A stretch of DNA of 63,747 nt from Actinomyces provencensis (GTDB taxonomy: Bacteria > Actinomycetota > Actinomycetes > Actinomycetales > Actinomycetaceae), in the NCBI RefSeq assembly GCF_900155435.1, contig NZ_LT700212.1, positions 303,833-367,579 of the forward strand, in the 5' to 3' direction. Both the position numbers and the translations under genes were made by a program. Positions 55,712-63,747 of the stretch are shown here, one piece after another (position 1 is the stretch's first letter; each line of letters starts with the position of its first letter). The notes beneath the pieces were generated by a model that searched no databases, was not told where the DNA came from, and saw only the letters and a list, made by a program, of their open reading frames with translations.

Positions 55712-57144
55712 CCCCTGTTCCTCCCCCCACCGACCTTCCCGGCGCATCCGCCGCCCCCGGCGACACCCAGTGGTGGCCGGCGCCCACATCACGCGGTCCG
55801 CTCTCGGCCCACGTCCAGGTCCCCGGGTCCAAGTCGGAGACCAATCGCGCCCTGCTTCTGGCGGCGACGGCTGACACACCGGGCCGGGTCCGCGGGGCCC
55901 TCGACTCCCGCGACACCCGCCTGATGACGGAGGCCCTGGAGGCCCTGGGAGCCGACTTCTCCCGGGAGGCCCCCACCGGTGACCTCCTCGTCACCCCGCT
56001 CGGACGACCCCGCGGCGGGGCGACCCTCAACTGCGGCCTGGCGGGCACCGTCCTGCGTTTCCTCCCTCCCCTGGCGGCACTGGCCGAGGGGACCACGACC
56101 TTCATCGGGGACGAGGCCGCCCAGGTGCGTCCCGTCCGCCCGGTGCTGGCGGCGCTGGAGACCTGGGGGGCGCGTGTCACCTCCCTGGGTGAACCCGGCT
56201 TCCTTCCCTTCCAGGTCTCGGGTGCGGGTGCCCTGCCCCTGCCCGGAGCTCCCCGCGAGGTCGAGGTCGATGCCTCCGCCTCCTCCCAGTTCGTCTCCGC
56301 GCTCCTGCTCTCGGCGCCCCTCATGGATGGTCCGGTGACGGTGCGCGCCCGGGGCCGGGTGGTCTCCCTGCCCCACGTCGCCATGACGGTGGCGGCCCTG
56401 CGCGCCCGCGGCGTGCGCGTGGACACCCTCCTCGACGAGGGCGGGGCCTCCCACTCCTGGACCGTCTCCCCGGGGCGCCCCCGAGGTGGGGAGGTCACCA
56501 TCGACCCCGACCTGTCCAATGCCGGTCCCTTCCTCGCCGCCGCCCTCGTGTGCGGAGGGACCGTGCGGGTGGCGCACTGGCCGACCCACACCACCCAGGC
56601 GGGCGACGCCTGGCGCCACCTGCTCCCCCGCATGGGTGCCGACGTGGTCCTCGACGAGGGCGGCCTGCGGGTGGACGGACCCGGACGCGAGGGACTGCTC
56701 GGCATCGACGCCGACCTCTCCGACGTCGGCGAGCTCACGCCCACAGTGGCTGCACTCGCCGTCCTGGCCACCACACCGAGCAGGATCACCGGCATCGCCC
56801 ACCTGCGCGGGCACGAGACGGACCGTCTGGCCGCCCTCGCCACCGAGATCACCCGACTGGGCGGTCAGGTGCGCGAGCTGCCCGACGGACTCGAGATCCA
56901 CCCCGTCCCGCTGCACGCCGCGCGCCTGCGCACCTACGGCGACCACCGCATGGCCACCTTCGCCGCCGTCGTCGGACTGGCGGTGCCGGGCGTGGAGGTG
57001 CAGGACGTGGCCACGACGTCGAAGACCCTGCCCGGCTCCCCCCGCCTGTGGACCTCGATGCTCTCCGGCGGTGACCGGGGTCGTGGCGGCACCGGGGACC
57101 CCGGAGGCACTCGGGGCGCCGGCCGCACGGGGAAGCGGCCGTGA
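55708..57144 (+). CDS. aroA: 3-phosphoshikimate 1-carboxyvinyltransferase (EPSP synthase)
   Basis: A 478-residue EPSP synthase of the shikimate pathway. Substrate motifs are [54 protein letters not shown] and TYGDHRMA. The last 35 residues are a Gly/Arg-rich extension beyond the usual end. Start overlaps doxX and its own stop overlaps rsgA, so doxX-aroA-rsgA is a translationally coupled operon. Placement next to sigR is common in actinobacteria. Confidence 0.95.
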   Translation: MTPVPPPTDLPGASAAPGDTQWWPAPTSRGPLSAHVQVPGSKSETNRALLLAATADTPGRVRGALDSRDTRLMTEALEALGADFSREAPTGDLLVTPLGRPRGGATLNCGLAGTVLRFLPPLAALAEGTTTFIGDEAAQVRPVRPVLAALETWGARVTSLGEPGFLPFQVSGAGALPLPGAPREVEVDASASSQFVSALLLSAPLMDGPVTVRARGRVVSLPHVAMTVAALRARGVRVDTLLDEGGASHSWTVSPGRPRGGEVTIDPDLSNAGPFLAAALVCGGTVRVAHWPTHTTQAGDAWRHLLPRMGADVVLDEGGLRVDGPGREGLLGIDADLSDVGELTPTVAALAVLATTPSRITGIAHLRGHETDRLAALATEITRLGGQVRELPDGLEIHPVPLHAARLRTYGDHRMATFAAVVGLAVPGVEVQDVATTSKTLPGSPRLWTSMLSGGDRGRGGTGDPGGTRGAGRTGKRP

Positions 57145-58199
57145 GCCGCGACACGGGCACCGACGACCCGCGCGTGAGGGTCCGACCCGGGCGTGGGTCC
57201 CGTCCCCGGACGAAGGTCCGTCCCGACTGGTCGGAACGCCCCCTGGGCCGCGTCGTGTCCATCGACCGGGGGCGCTACGGCGTCGTCACCGGGGGCGACG
57301 TGCGCCTGCAGGCCGTGCGCTCCCGGGAGCTCGGACGCGGATCGGTCGTCATGGGCGACCGGGTGCGACTCACCGGGGACCTCTCGGGCCGCCCCGACAC
57401 CCTGGCCCGCATCGTGCGCGTCGAGGAACGCACCACGGTCCTGCGCCGCTCCCTGGAGGACGCACCGGGGGAACGCGGGGAGAAGGTGATCGTCGCCAAC
57501 GCCGAGGTCATGGTCATCGTCGTCGCACTGGCCGACCCGCCCCCGCGCACCGGCATGGTGGACCGCTGCCTGGTGGCCGCCTACGAGGCGGGCCTGGAGC
57601 CGGTCCTGTGCCTCACCAAGGCCGACCTGGCGGATCCCACCCCCTTCACCGCGCAGTACCGCGACTTCGACCTGCGCGTCGTGGCCACGTCCTGGCACGA
57701 CGGGGAGGGCACCGGTGTGGAGGAACTCGCCGGGATCCTGCGGGGCCGTTTCTCCGTCATGGTCGGGCACTCAGGGGTGGGGAAGTCGACCCTGATCAAC
57801 GAGCTCGTCCCCGGGGCCGACCGTGCCACCGGTGTCGTCAACGCGGTGACCGGCCGCGGGCGCCACACCTCGACCTCCGCGGAGGCCTTCGAGCTGCCCG
57901 GTGGTGGCTGGGTGGTGGACACACCCGGCGTGCGTTCCTTCGGTCTGGGACACGTCCAGCCCTCCGACGTCCTCGCCGTCTTCCCCGATGTCGCCGAGGC
58001 CGCCACGTGGTGCCTGCCCATGTGCACCCACCTGGCCGGTGAGCCCTCCTGCGCACTCGATGCCTGGGCGCAGGGACGCACCCCCTTCGAGCCCGTCGAC
58101 GCGGAGGAGGCTGTGCGCAGGGCGTCCCGCGTGGCGTCCGTGCGGCGCCTCCTGGAGGGACTCGCCGTGGCGGAGGCGGCGGTCCGGGCGGCGCGCTGA
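57141..58199 (+). CDS. rsgA: Ribosome small-subunit-dependent GTPase A
   Basis: A 352-residue circularly permuted GTPase that helps 30S maturation. An OB domain comes first, then G4 TKAD (159-162), G1 GHSGVGKST (209-217) and G3 DTPG (260-263), and a C-terminal zinc site C291, C295, H297, C304. GTG 57141 overlaps the aroA stop (GTGA). Third gene of the SigR-linked operon. Confidence 0.95.
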   Translation: MSRDTGTDDPRVRVRPGRGSRPRTKVRPDWSERPLGRVVSIDRGRYGVVTGGDVRLQAVRSRELGRGSVVMGDRVRLTGDLSGRPDTLARIVRVEERTTVLRRSLEDAPGERGEKVIVANAEVMVIVVALADPPPRTGMVDRCLVAAYEAGLEPVLCLTKADLADPTPFTAQYRDFDLRVVATSWHDGEGTGVEELAGILRGRFSVMVGHSGVGKSTLINELVPGADRATGVVNAVTGRGRHTSTSAEAFELPGGGWVVDTPGVRSFGLGHVQPSDVLAVFPDVAEAATWCLPMCTHLAGEPSCALDAWAQGRTPFEPVDAEEAVRRASRVASVRRLLEGLAVAEAAVRAAR

Positions 58200-58219
58200 G
58201 CGGGCTCCCGCAGGAGGTC

Positions 58220-58957
58220 TCAGGACCTGCGGAACTCGCGCACGAAGTTGGACAGGACCAGATGCGCGGGACTGACGTCCACCGAGCGCACGCCCTCCTC
58301 GATGCGGGAGCGCTCCGAGGGTGGGTAGTAGCCGCGGTCCGCGTACTCGTTGATGCGCACGAGGATGCCCGCCAGGTCCAGTTCGGGGTGGAACTGCGTG
58401 GCCCACGCCCGCTCCCCCACCCGCACCATCTGGACGGGGGTGGCCTCCGTGGTCACCAGGAGCGTCGCGCCGGGAGCGATCCCGGAGGCCGCCTCGTGGT
58501 GGCCGACGTACCCGTGGAAGACGTCGGGGACACCCTGCAGGAGGAGGTCGTCGTGCCCGGCCGGTGTGAGACGCAGTTCGGGCCCTGAGATCTCCTCGGC
58601 GTGGTCGGTGTCCAGGGTGCCCCCGAGGTGGCGGGTCAGGGTCCCCAGTCCGTAGCAGACGCCCAGGTAGGGGATCCCCCGGTCGAGCGCGAGGTCGAAG
58701 AAGCTCGCGAGGTGGGCCTCGATGCCACGCTGCAGGGGGGACTTGGCGTCCTCGGGGGCGCCGGCGTCGAAGGGTGACCCGCACAGGATGACCCCGGACC
58801 AGTCAGCAGGATCGATGTCGGGGAAGGGCTCACGTTCCAGGCGCACCCTCACGACCTCGTCGGGGGCGAGGCCCCCGATGCGTGGCAGCGCCTCGAGCTC
58901 GTCGGCGGCGACGACCTCGTCATCGCGCGAGGTGAGCATGAGGAAGGGCTTGGGCAT
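58220..58957 (-). CDS. Class I glutamine amidotransferase (GMP synthase-like domain)
   Basis: A 245-residue stand-alone amidotransferase with nucleophile C101 in YLGVCYGLG and the QFHPE motif (ATQFHPELD). ILCGSPFDAG replaces the usual GGPxS. Partner and product are unknown; such proteins are often called GuaA-like but lack the synthetase part. A TAGTGT box 6 nt before ATG 58957 gives a clear leaderless start. Converges on rsgA with only 20 bp between. Confidence 0.9.
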   Translation of the reverse strand: MPKPFLMLTSRDDEVVAADELEALPRIGGLAPDEVVRVRLEREPFPDIDPADWSGVILCGSPFDAGAPEDAKSPLQRGIEAHLASFFDLALDRGIPYLGVCYGLGTLTRHLGGTLDTDHAEEISGPELRLTPAGHDDLLLQGVPDVFHGYVGHHEAASGIAPGATLLVTTEATPVQMVRVGERAWATQFHPELDLAGILVRINEYADRGYYPPSERSRIEEGVRSVDVSPAHLVLSNFVREFRRS

Positions 58958-58963
58958 GGGCCC

Positions 58964-58969
58964 ACACTA
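58964..58969 (-). promoter_or_regulatory. -10 box of a leaderless promoter
   Basis: TAGTGT on the minus strand ends 6 nt before the amidotransferase ATG. Confidence 0.6.
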
Positions 58970-59079
58970 CGACAGGGGTGCGCTCCCGCGCCTGCACTGG
59001 GCTGCCCCTCCACCCGACGGCCCCACGGGACCTGTCCCACGGGCAGTGGGGCACCGTGTCCGGGGGCCACCCCACGCGC

Positions 59080-59085
59080 TACGGT
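59080..59085 (+). promoter_or_regulatory. -10 box of a leaderless promoter
   Basis: TACGGT ends 6 nt before the phosphatase ATG at 59092. The promoter is divergent from that at 58964. Confidence 0.6.
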
Positions 59086-59091
59086 GGTGGC

Positions 59092-59982
59092 ATGCCCCAG
59101 AGCCGACGCTACAACGACGACCTGCGCCTCGCCCACGTCCTGGCCGACCAGGTCGACGCCCTTACCCTCTCCCGATTCGGCGCCCAGGACCTCGTCGTGG
59201 AGTCCAAGCCGGACATGACGCCGGTGACGGATGCGGACCGTGCGGCGGAGGACCTCATCCGTTCCCAGCTCTCCCACACGCGCAGCCGTGACGCAGTCCT
59301 GGGCGAGGAGCGCGGCGCGAGCGGCCACTCCACGCGCCAGTGGGTCCTCGACCCCATCGACGGGACGAAGAACTTCGTGCGCGGCGTACCGGTGTGGGCG
59401 ACGCTGATCGGACTCGTGGAGGACGGCGAGGTCGTCATGGGCGTGGTCTCCGCCCCGGCACTGAAACGGCGCTGGTGGGCGGCCCAGGGCCAGGGCGCCT
59501 GGACGGGCACGTCCCTCATGCGCGCCAAGCGGCTGCAGGTCTCCTCCGTGGCCACCGTGGGCGAGGCGTCCCTGTCCTACTCCTCCCTGGACGGCTGGCT
59601 CCACCACGGCCGCGGCGGGCAGTTCCTGGAGATGCAGTCCTCCTTCTGGCGCACCCGGGCCTACGGCGACTTCTGGAGCTACATGCTGGTGGCAGAGGGC
59701 GCGGTGGACGTCGCCTGCGAACCGGAGCTCGAGGTCCACGACATGGCCGCGCTGGTGCCCGTCGTCACCGAGGCAGGGGGACGATTCTCCTCCCTGACGG
59801 GTCAGGAGGGTCCCTGGGGCGGCAATGGCCTGGCCACCAACGGTCTCCTCCACCAGCCGGTCCTGGACGCCCTGGACTGGCCCGAGGAGCCACCCGGCGA
59901 AGAGGTCGAGTGGTTCGAGGACCAGGGCACCGACGAGGACGGGGGCACGGACCGGGAGGCGCAGGGCATCCACCGACCCTGA
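59092..59982 (+). CDS. hisN: Inositol-monophosphatase family protein, histidinol-phosphatase type
   Basis: A 296-residue Mg2+-dependent phosphatase. Motif 1 is WVLDPIDGTKNF (D87, D90) with the metal glutamate in GEERG (E72/E73), and the later metal aspartate is in EVHDMAALVP. The pattern RRYNDDLRLAHVLADQVDALTLSRFG and VTDADRAAE is typical of actinobacterial HisN, the histidine-pathway phosphatase; inositol phosphatase is the alternative. The last 35 residues are acidic and variable. Confidence 0.85.
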   Translation: MPQSRRYNDDLRLAHVLADQVDALTLSRFGAQDLVVESKPDMTPVTDADRAAEDLIRSQLSHTRSRDAVLGEERGASGHSTRQWVLDPIDGTKNFVRGVPVWATLIGLVEDGEVVMGVVSAPALKRRWWAAQGQGAWTGTSLMRAKRLQVSSVATVGEASLSYSSLDGWLHHGRGGQFLEMQSSFWRTRAYGDFWSYMLVAEGAVDVACEPELEVHDMAALVPVVTEAGGRFSSLTGQEGPWGGNGLATNGLLHQPVLDALDWPEEPPGEEVEWFEDQGTDEDGGTDREAQGIHRP

Positions 59983-60055
59983 GTCCCCACGCCACCCGTC
60001 CACACCCGTGGTCCGTCAGGACCCAGATGCCCGAGCCCGGGAGCACACTGGCCAC

Positions 60056-61276
60056 ATGCTGATCCTCCACACCTCGGACTGGCACCTGGGACGCAGCCTG
60101 CACGGCGCCGACCTGGGTGGGGCCACCGCCGCCTTCCTCGACTGGTTGGGGGGCCTCGTCGAGGAGCGCGGCGTGGACGCCGTCCTGGTCTCGGGCGACG
60201 TGTTCGACCGGGCGGTCCCCCCGGTGGGCTCCCTCAACCAGATGTCGCAGGCCCTGGCCCGACTCTGCGCGGTGACACGGGTGGTCCTGGTCCCCGGCAA
60301 CCACGACTCCGCCACGCGACTGGGGTTCACCTCCGAGCTTCTGCGTGCGAGCCTGACGATCCTCTCCGACCCGCTCGACATCGGCCGTGGCGTGGAGGTG
60401 CACGGCGCGGACGGCGAGGTCGCCCTCGTCTACCCGATCCCCTACCTGGAACCGGACCTGGTGCGCGACGCGCTCGCGGAGGGGGCCGACGCCCCGGACC
60501 CGACGCCCCTGCCCCGCAGCCACGAGGCTGTCATGGCCGCAGCCCTGCGCCGGGTGCGCACCGACCTCGTGCGCCGACGCGGGCGCGGGGAGGAGTCGGC
60601 GGCCATCGCCATGGTCCACACCTTCGTCACCGGGGCCACGCCCTCGGACTCGGAGCGCGACATCCAGGTCGGTGGCGTCCCCTCCGTCCCTGCCCTCCTC
60701 TTCGACACGCTGGGGGCCGACCCCGGCGTCGAACCGCTCGGGCACGGCCTCGACTACGTCGCCGCCGGCCACCTGCACCGCCCCCAGGACGTCGCCGGCG
60801 CCCGTGTGCCCATCCGGTACTCCGGCTCCCCCATCGCCTACTCCTTCTCCGAGGCCGGTGCCGCGAAGTCCGTCACCCTGCTCGACATCGGGGGCGGGGC
60901 GCTGCGGGACACGGAGGTCGTCCCGGTCCCCACGGCCCGGCGGCTGTCCGTGGTGGCGGGCCCCATGGAGCAGCTCCTCTCCCCCGCCTTCGACGAGGTG
61001 GCGGAGGACTACCTCTCGGTCACGGTCACCGATGACGCGCGTCCCCCCGAGATGGTGGCCCGCCTGCGTGCCCGCTTCACCCACGCGCTCGTGGTCCTCC
61101 ACCAGCCCGGTCACCTCCCCGACACCGCCGTGGCCGTGGCGGGTGCCGTGGGGCGGAGCCCCCGGGAGGTGGCACGCGACTTCTTCACCGAGGTGGGTGG
61201 GCGCCCGCTCGACGAGGAGGAGACGAAGGTGCTCGACGACGTCTGGACCGAGGTCTCCCGGGAGGTGGGGGCATGA
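60056..61276 (+). CDS. sbcD: Exonuclease subunit SbcD
   Basis: A 406-residue Mre11-type nuclease. Phosphoesterase motifs: HTSDWHLGRSLHG, LVSGDVFDRAVPP, VLVPGNHDS and GHLHRPQ. With SbcC it opens DNA hairpins and processes breaks. ATG 60056 starts the conserved strand MLILHTSDWH and lies 6 nt behind CACACT, a degenerate version of the leaderless box. The stop overlaps the sbcC start (ATGA). Confidence 0.95.
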   Translation: MLILHTSDWHLGRSLHGADLGGATAAFLDWLGGLVEERGVDAVLVSGDVFDRAVPPVGSLNQMSQALARLCAVTRVVLVPGNHDSATRLGFTSELLRASLTILSDPLDIGRGVEVHGADGEVALVYPIPYLEPDLVRDALAEGADAPDPTPLPRSHEAVMAAALRRVRTDLVRRRGRGEESAAIAMVHTFVTGATPSDSERDIQVGGVPSVPALLFDTLGADPGVEPLGHGLDYVAAGHLHRPQDVAGARVPIRYSGSPIAYSFSEAGAAKSVTLLDIGGGALRDTEVVPVPTARRLSVVAGPMEQLLSPAFDEVAEDYLSVTVTDDARPPEMVARLRARFTHALVVLHQPGHLPDTAVAVAGAVGRSPREVARDFFTEVGGRPLDEEETKVLDDVWTEVSREVGA

Positions 61277-63747
61277 GGCTGAGGACACTCACCTTCACCG
61301 GGATCGGCCCCTTCGCGGGGCGGGAGACCATCGACTTCACCCGCTTCGAGGACTCCGGCCTGTTCCTGCTGGAAGGTCCCACGGGGGCGGGGAAGTCCAC
61401 CGTCATCGACGCCGTCGTCTTCGCCCTCTACGGGGACGTGGCCCGTCAGAAGGACTCCTCCAAGGACCGGCTCCGCTCCGCCTACGCCGGGCCGCGCGAC
61501 CCCAGCAGCGTCGAGCTCGACTTCGAGGTACCCACCGGCACCTACCGCGTCACCCGCACCCCGAGCTTCCACCGGGAGGGACGTCGTACCCCCGTCAACA
61601 CCACGGTCCACCTGGAGCGCCTCGCCGAGGGGACCGACGGGGAGCCGGTGCCGGTCGAGGGGATCTCGCGCAGCATCGGTGAGGCCGATGCCGAGATCAC
61701 CCACCTCATCGGTTTGACCAAGGACCAGTTCCTCCAGACCGTCGTCCTGCCCCAGGGGAAGTTCTCCCGCTTCCTCACCTCCTCCTCGGAGGAACGCCAG
61801 GGCATCCTCCGGGACATCTTCGACGCCGCCGTCTTCCAACGCGTCCAGGAGGGACTCCAGGAGAGGGCTCGGGGAGCCGGTGCCGCAGTGGTCGCTGCGG
61901 AGCGGGCGCTGCGTGAGGCCGCGGCCGCCTTCACCCTCCCCGACGAGGGCGCCTCCACCGACGCCACCGGTACCGGGACCGAGGGCGGGACCGACACGCA
62001 CGGCGGGACCGGCACGGCCGGCACGGACGGCGCGGGCGGCACGGCCGGCACGGACGGCGCGGGCGGCACGGACGGCACGGCCGGCGCGGCCGGCGGAGCC
62101 GGAGCCCCCTCGGACGTGACCGCGCCGGCCGCCTCCCCGGCCCCGGACCCTGACCGTCTGCGCGACCTGGTCCAGGGCGACTGCGCGGAGCTGCTCCCCG
62201 CTGCGGACGCCCTCGTCGCCCGGGCCCGGGCACGCAGCCGGGCGGCCGCGCAGCGCGCCGACGTGACCGCCGCTGCGTCCGCACGGGCCGCAGCCGCACT
62301 CACCACGGTGGAGGAGCTCGACGCCCTGGTCGTCGAACGCGCAGGGCTCGAGGGACGCCTCGCCGACCTCCTCGCCGAGGAACCCGGGATCGCCCGCCAG
62401 CGTGAGCGCCTGGACGCGGCCAACCGGGCCGCCCTCGTCGCCTCCGCACTGGAGGCGGCACGACGCAGCGCCGCCACGCTCACCACCGCAGAGCAGGCTC
62501 TCGACGACGCCCTCGCCCACGCCACGCAGGTGGATGTGCTGCCCGAGGACGCCGATCCCTCCGACACGGACCAGCTCGCCGTGCACCTGCGCCACCAGCG
62601 CGAGGACCTCACCGCACGCCGGGGCGCCCTCGTCGACCTGCTGGCCCTGGAGGCGGGGCTCCCCCTGCGCCAGGCAGACCTGGACGAGGAGGACAGGCGC
62701 CTGCGGGAGGCCGAGGCGGACCTGGTCGAGTCACGGGAGGAGGCCGCGGCCCTGCCCGAGCGCATCACTGCCGCACGCGCCGCCGCCGAGGAGGCACGCC
62801 GCGGCGCCGGACGACTGCCCGCCCTGGAGGAGAGGGCCCGCACCCTCGCCGCGCGCCTGGCCGCCGCCGAGGAGGCCGAGCGCCTCGCGACGGACCTCGC
62901 GGAGGCCACTGCCACCGAGGAGGCCGCCGGCGACCGGGCCCGCATGGCTGCGGACCGTGCCCACGAGGCCCACATCCGCTGGCTCCACGGAACCGCCGGG
63001 ACCCTGGCCGCCGGACTCACGGAGGGGGAGCCCTGCCCCGTGTGCGGGTCCCCGGAACACCCTCGGCCCGCGCCAGTCCCTGAGGGAGGTGCCGTCACGC
63101 TGGAGGAGGTCGAGCGCCTCTCCGAGGTCCAACGCGCGGCCGACCGGGCACTCGCCTCCGCACGCGAGCAGCACGTGCGCCTCGAAGCCGCCCTGGAGAA
63201 CCGGCGTGCGCTGGCCGACGGGGACCTCGCTGCGATCCGCTCCGAGGTCGACGCCGTCGCAGCGGACACCCTCACGGCCCGGGGAGACGTGGACCTGGCC
63301 GAGGAGGCCACCGCGCGCGTGGAGGAGCTCAGCTCCCGTCACCGGGAACTCACCGGCGAGATCGGGGAGCGCGCGACGCAGCTGGCCGCGGCCCGGGCGG
63401 ACGCCACCGCCCGGCAGCACTCGTTGGACGCCGATCGCACGCGCTGCAGGGACAGGGCCGGCTCCGAGGGCTCCCTCGGAGCACTGGACGCGCGTCTCTC
63501 CGCCGCCCTCCGGGCTGCCGAGCAGGCGCTGGACACACTGGCGGCCCGGGAGGCTGCTGCCCGCGCCCACCAGGAGGCCCTCCTCCGGCGTGACCACGAC
63601 CTCGCGGAGGCCGGGTTCCCGACGGGCGAGGAGGGCGCACAGGTGGCCGGTGCCTCCCTGCTCGGGGCGCCTGCCACCGCCGAGCTGCGCGAGGCGGTCA
63701 CCACCCACGAGCAGGGACTGGCCTCCACCCGTGATGCACTCGCCCAG
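61273..63747 (+). CDS. sbcC: Exonuclease subunit SbcC, N-terminal part (truncated by window end)
   Basis: The first 825 codons of a Rad50-type ATPase. Walker A GPTGAGKS (35-42), the Q-loop region QTVVLPQGKFSRFL, then long coiled-coil arms with the zinc hook CPVC (C588, C591). Walker B and signature lie beyond the window. Odd: a Gly/Thr/Ala repeat insertion at about residues 230-280, early in the first coiled-coil arm, where E. coli-type proteins have none. Coupled to sbcD by ATGA. Confidence 0.93.
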   Translation, partial: MRLRTLTFTGIGPFAGRETIDFTRFEDSGLFLLEGPTGAGKSTVIDAVVFALYGDVARQKDSSKDRLRSAYAGPRDPSSVELDFEVPTGTYRVTRTPSFHREGRRTPVNTTVHLERLAEGTDGEPVPVEGISRSIGEADAEITHLIGLTKDQFLQTVVLPQGKFSRFLTSSSEERQGILRDIFDAAVFQRVQEGLQERARGAGAAVVAAERALREAAAAFTLPDEGASTDATGTGTEGGTDTHGGTGTAGTDGAGGTAGTDGAGGTDGTAGAAGGAGAPSDVTAPAASPAPDPDRLRDLVQGDCAELLPAADALVARARARSRAAAQRADVTAAASARAAAALTTVEELDALVVERAGLEGRLADLLAEEPGIARQRERLDAANRAALVASALEAARRSAATLTTAEQALDDALAHATQVDVLPEDADPSDTDQLAVHLRHQREDLTARRGALVDLLALEAGLPLRQADLDEEDRRLREAEADLVESREEAAALPERITAARAAAEEARRGAGRLPALEERARTLAARLAAAEEAERLATDLAEATATEEAAGDRARMAADRAHEAHIRWLHGTAGTLAAGLTEGEPCPVCGSPEHPRPAPVPEGGAVTLEEVERLSEVQRAADRALASAREQHVRLEAALENRRALADGDLAAIRSEVDAVAADTLTARGDVDLAEEATARVEELSSRHRELTGEIGERATQLAAARADATARQHSLDADRTRCRDRAGSEGSLGALDARLSAALRAAEQALDTLAAREAAARAHQEALLRRDHDLAEAGFPTGEEGAQVAGASLLGAPATAELREAVTTHEQGLASTRDALAQ
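62011..62064 (+). repeat. 27-bp in-frame tandem repeat inside sbcC
   Basis: Two identical 27-bp units (62011-62037, 62038-62064) encoding GTAGTDGAG, continued by shorter GGCACGG-type repeats to about 62100. Length change by 27 bp would keep the frame. Confidence 0.9.

Overview
The window is a very GC-rich actinobacterial chromosome segment, most likely from the family Actinomycetaceae (Actinomyces/Schaalia-like). Supporting signs: the actinobacterial fused 2-oxoglutarate dehydrogenase Kgd, a SigR/RsrA thiol-stress sigma/anti-sigma pair, a 24-residue bL37 ribosomal protein, an argS-lysA pair, a gluABCD-type amino-acid transporter, DUF222/HNH proteins, and many genes whose start codon lies 6 nt behind a TAnnnT -10 box (leaderless mRNAs). 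pflBA plus a pyruvate oxidase point to a facultative fermenter. No phage, insertion sequence or CRISPR array was seen; placement at genus level is inference.

Layout. 1-9.8 kb: end of pflB, pflA, peptide deformylase, pyruvate oxidase, a drug-type MFS exporter, a rhomboid protease, aminopeptidase C, a class I glutamine-amidotransferase-like hydrolase and an aldose epimerase. 10-16 kb: a complete oligopeptide ABC transporter (oppA-B-C and a fused oppDF). 16-23 kb: an unrecognised protein, a gene remnant, a GNAT acetyltransferase, a DUF222/HNH protein and the helicase HrpB. 23-28.6 kb: a sugar ABC transporter without its own ATPase, then a TetR-GAPDH operon under a self-operator promoter. 28.7-38.6 kb: a GH3 glycosidase and aldo/keto reductase, gluABCD, lysA-argS and rpiB. 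38.7-45.9 kb: tRNA-Arg(CCG), then two inverted CorC/CNNM-type ion-transporter operons that enclose a phosphodiesterase and an M23 peptidase. 46-53.8 kb: kgd, an SGNH-like protein and a CtpF-like P-type ATPase. 53.8-58.2 kb: bL37, rsrA-sigR, and the divergent doxX-aroA-rsgA operon. 58.2-63.7 kb: an amidotransferase, hisN-like phosphatase, sbcD and the start of sbcC.

The most interesting observation is at the two CorC/CNNM operons. Each is preceded by a short, unannotated Asp/Pro-rich ORF (25-26 codons) whose stop codon overlaps the transporter start codon (ATGA or GTGA). In the plus-strand copy a hairpin also covers the transporter ribosome-binding site. Acidic/Pro-rich nascent chains are known to destabilise ribosomes at low Mg2+ (MgtL of mgtA), so these look like Mg2+-sensing leader peptides that would gate a Mg2+ transporter by translational coupling. 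That function is inference; the ORFs and overlaps are read directly.

Other regulatory structure: a palindromic GGAAC-N18-GTTCC element that can act as a SigR promoter on both strands between sigR and doxX; perfect GC-rich hairpins directly behind two unrelated ABC binding-protein genes; a family of 23-bp tandem repeats behind three plus-strand genes; and a decamer, SACGAGGGCG, that recurs in at least seven intergenic spots.
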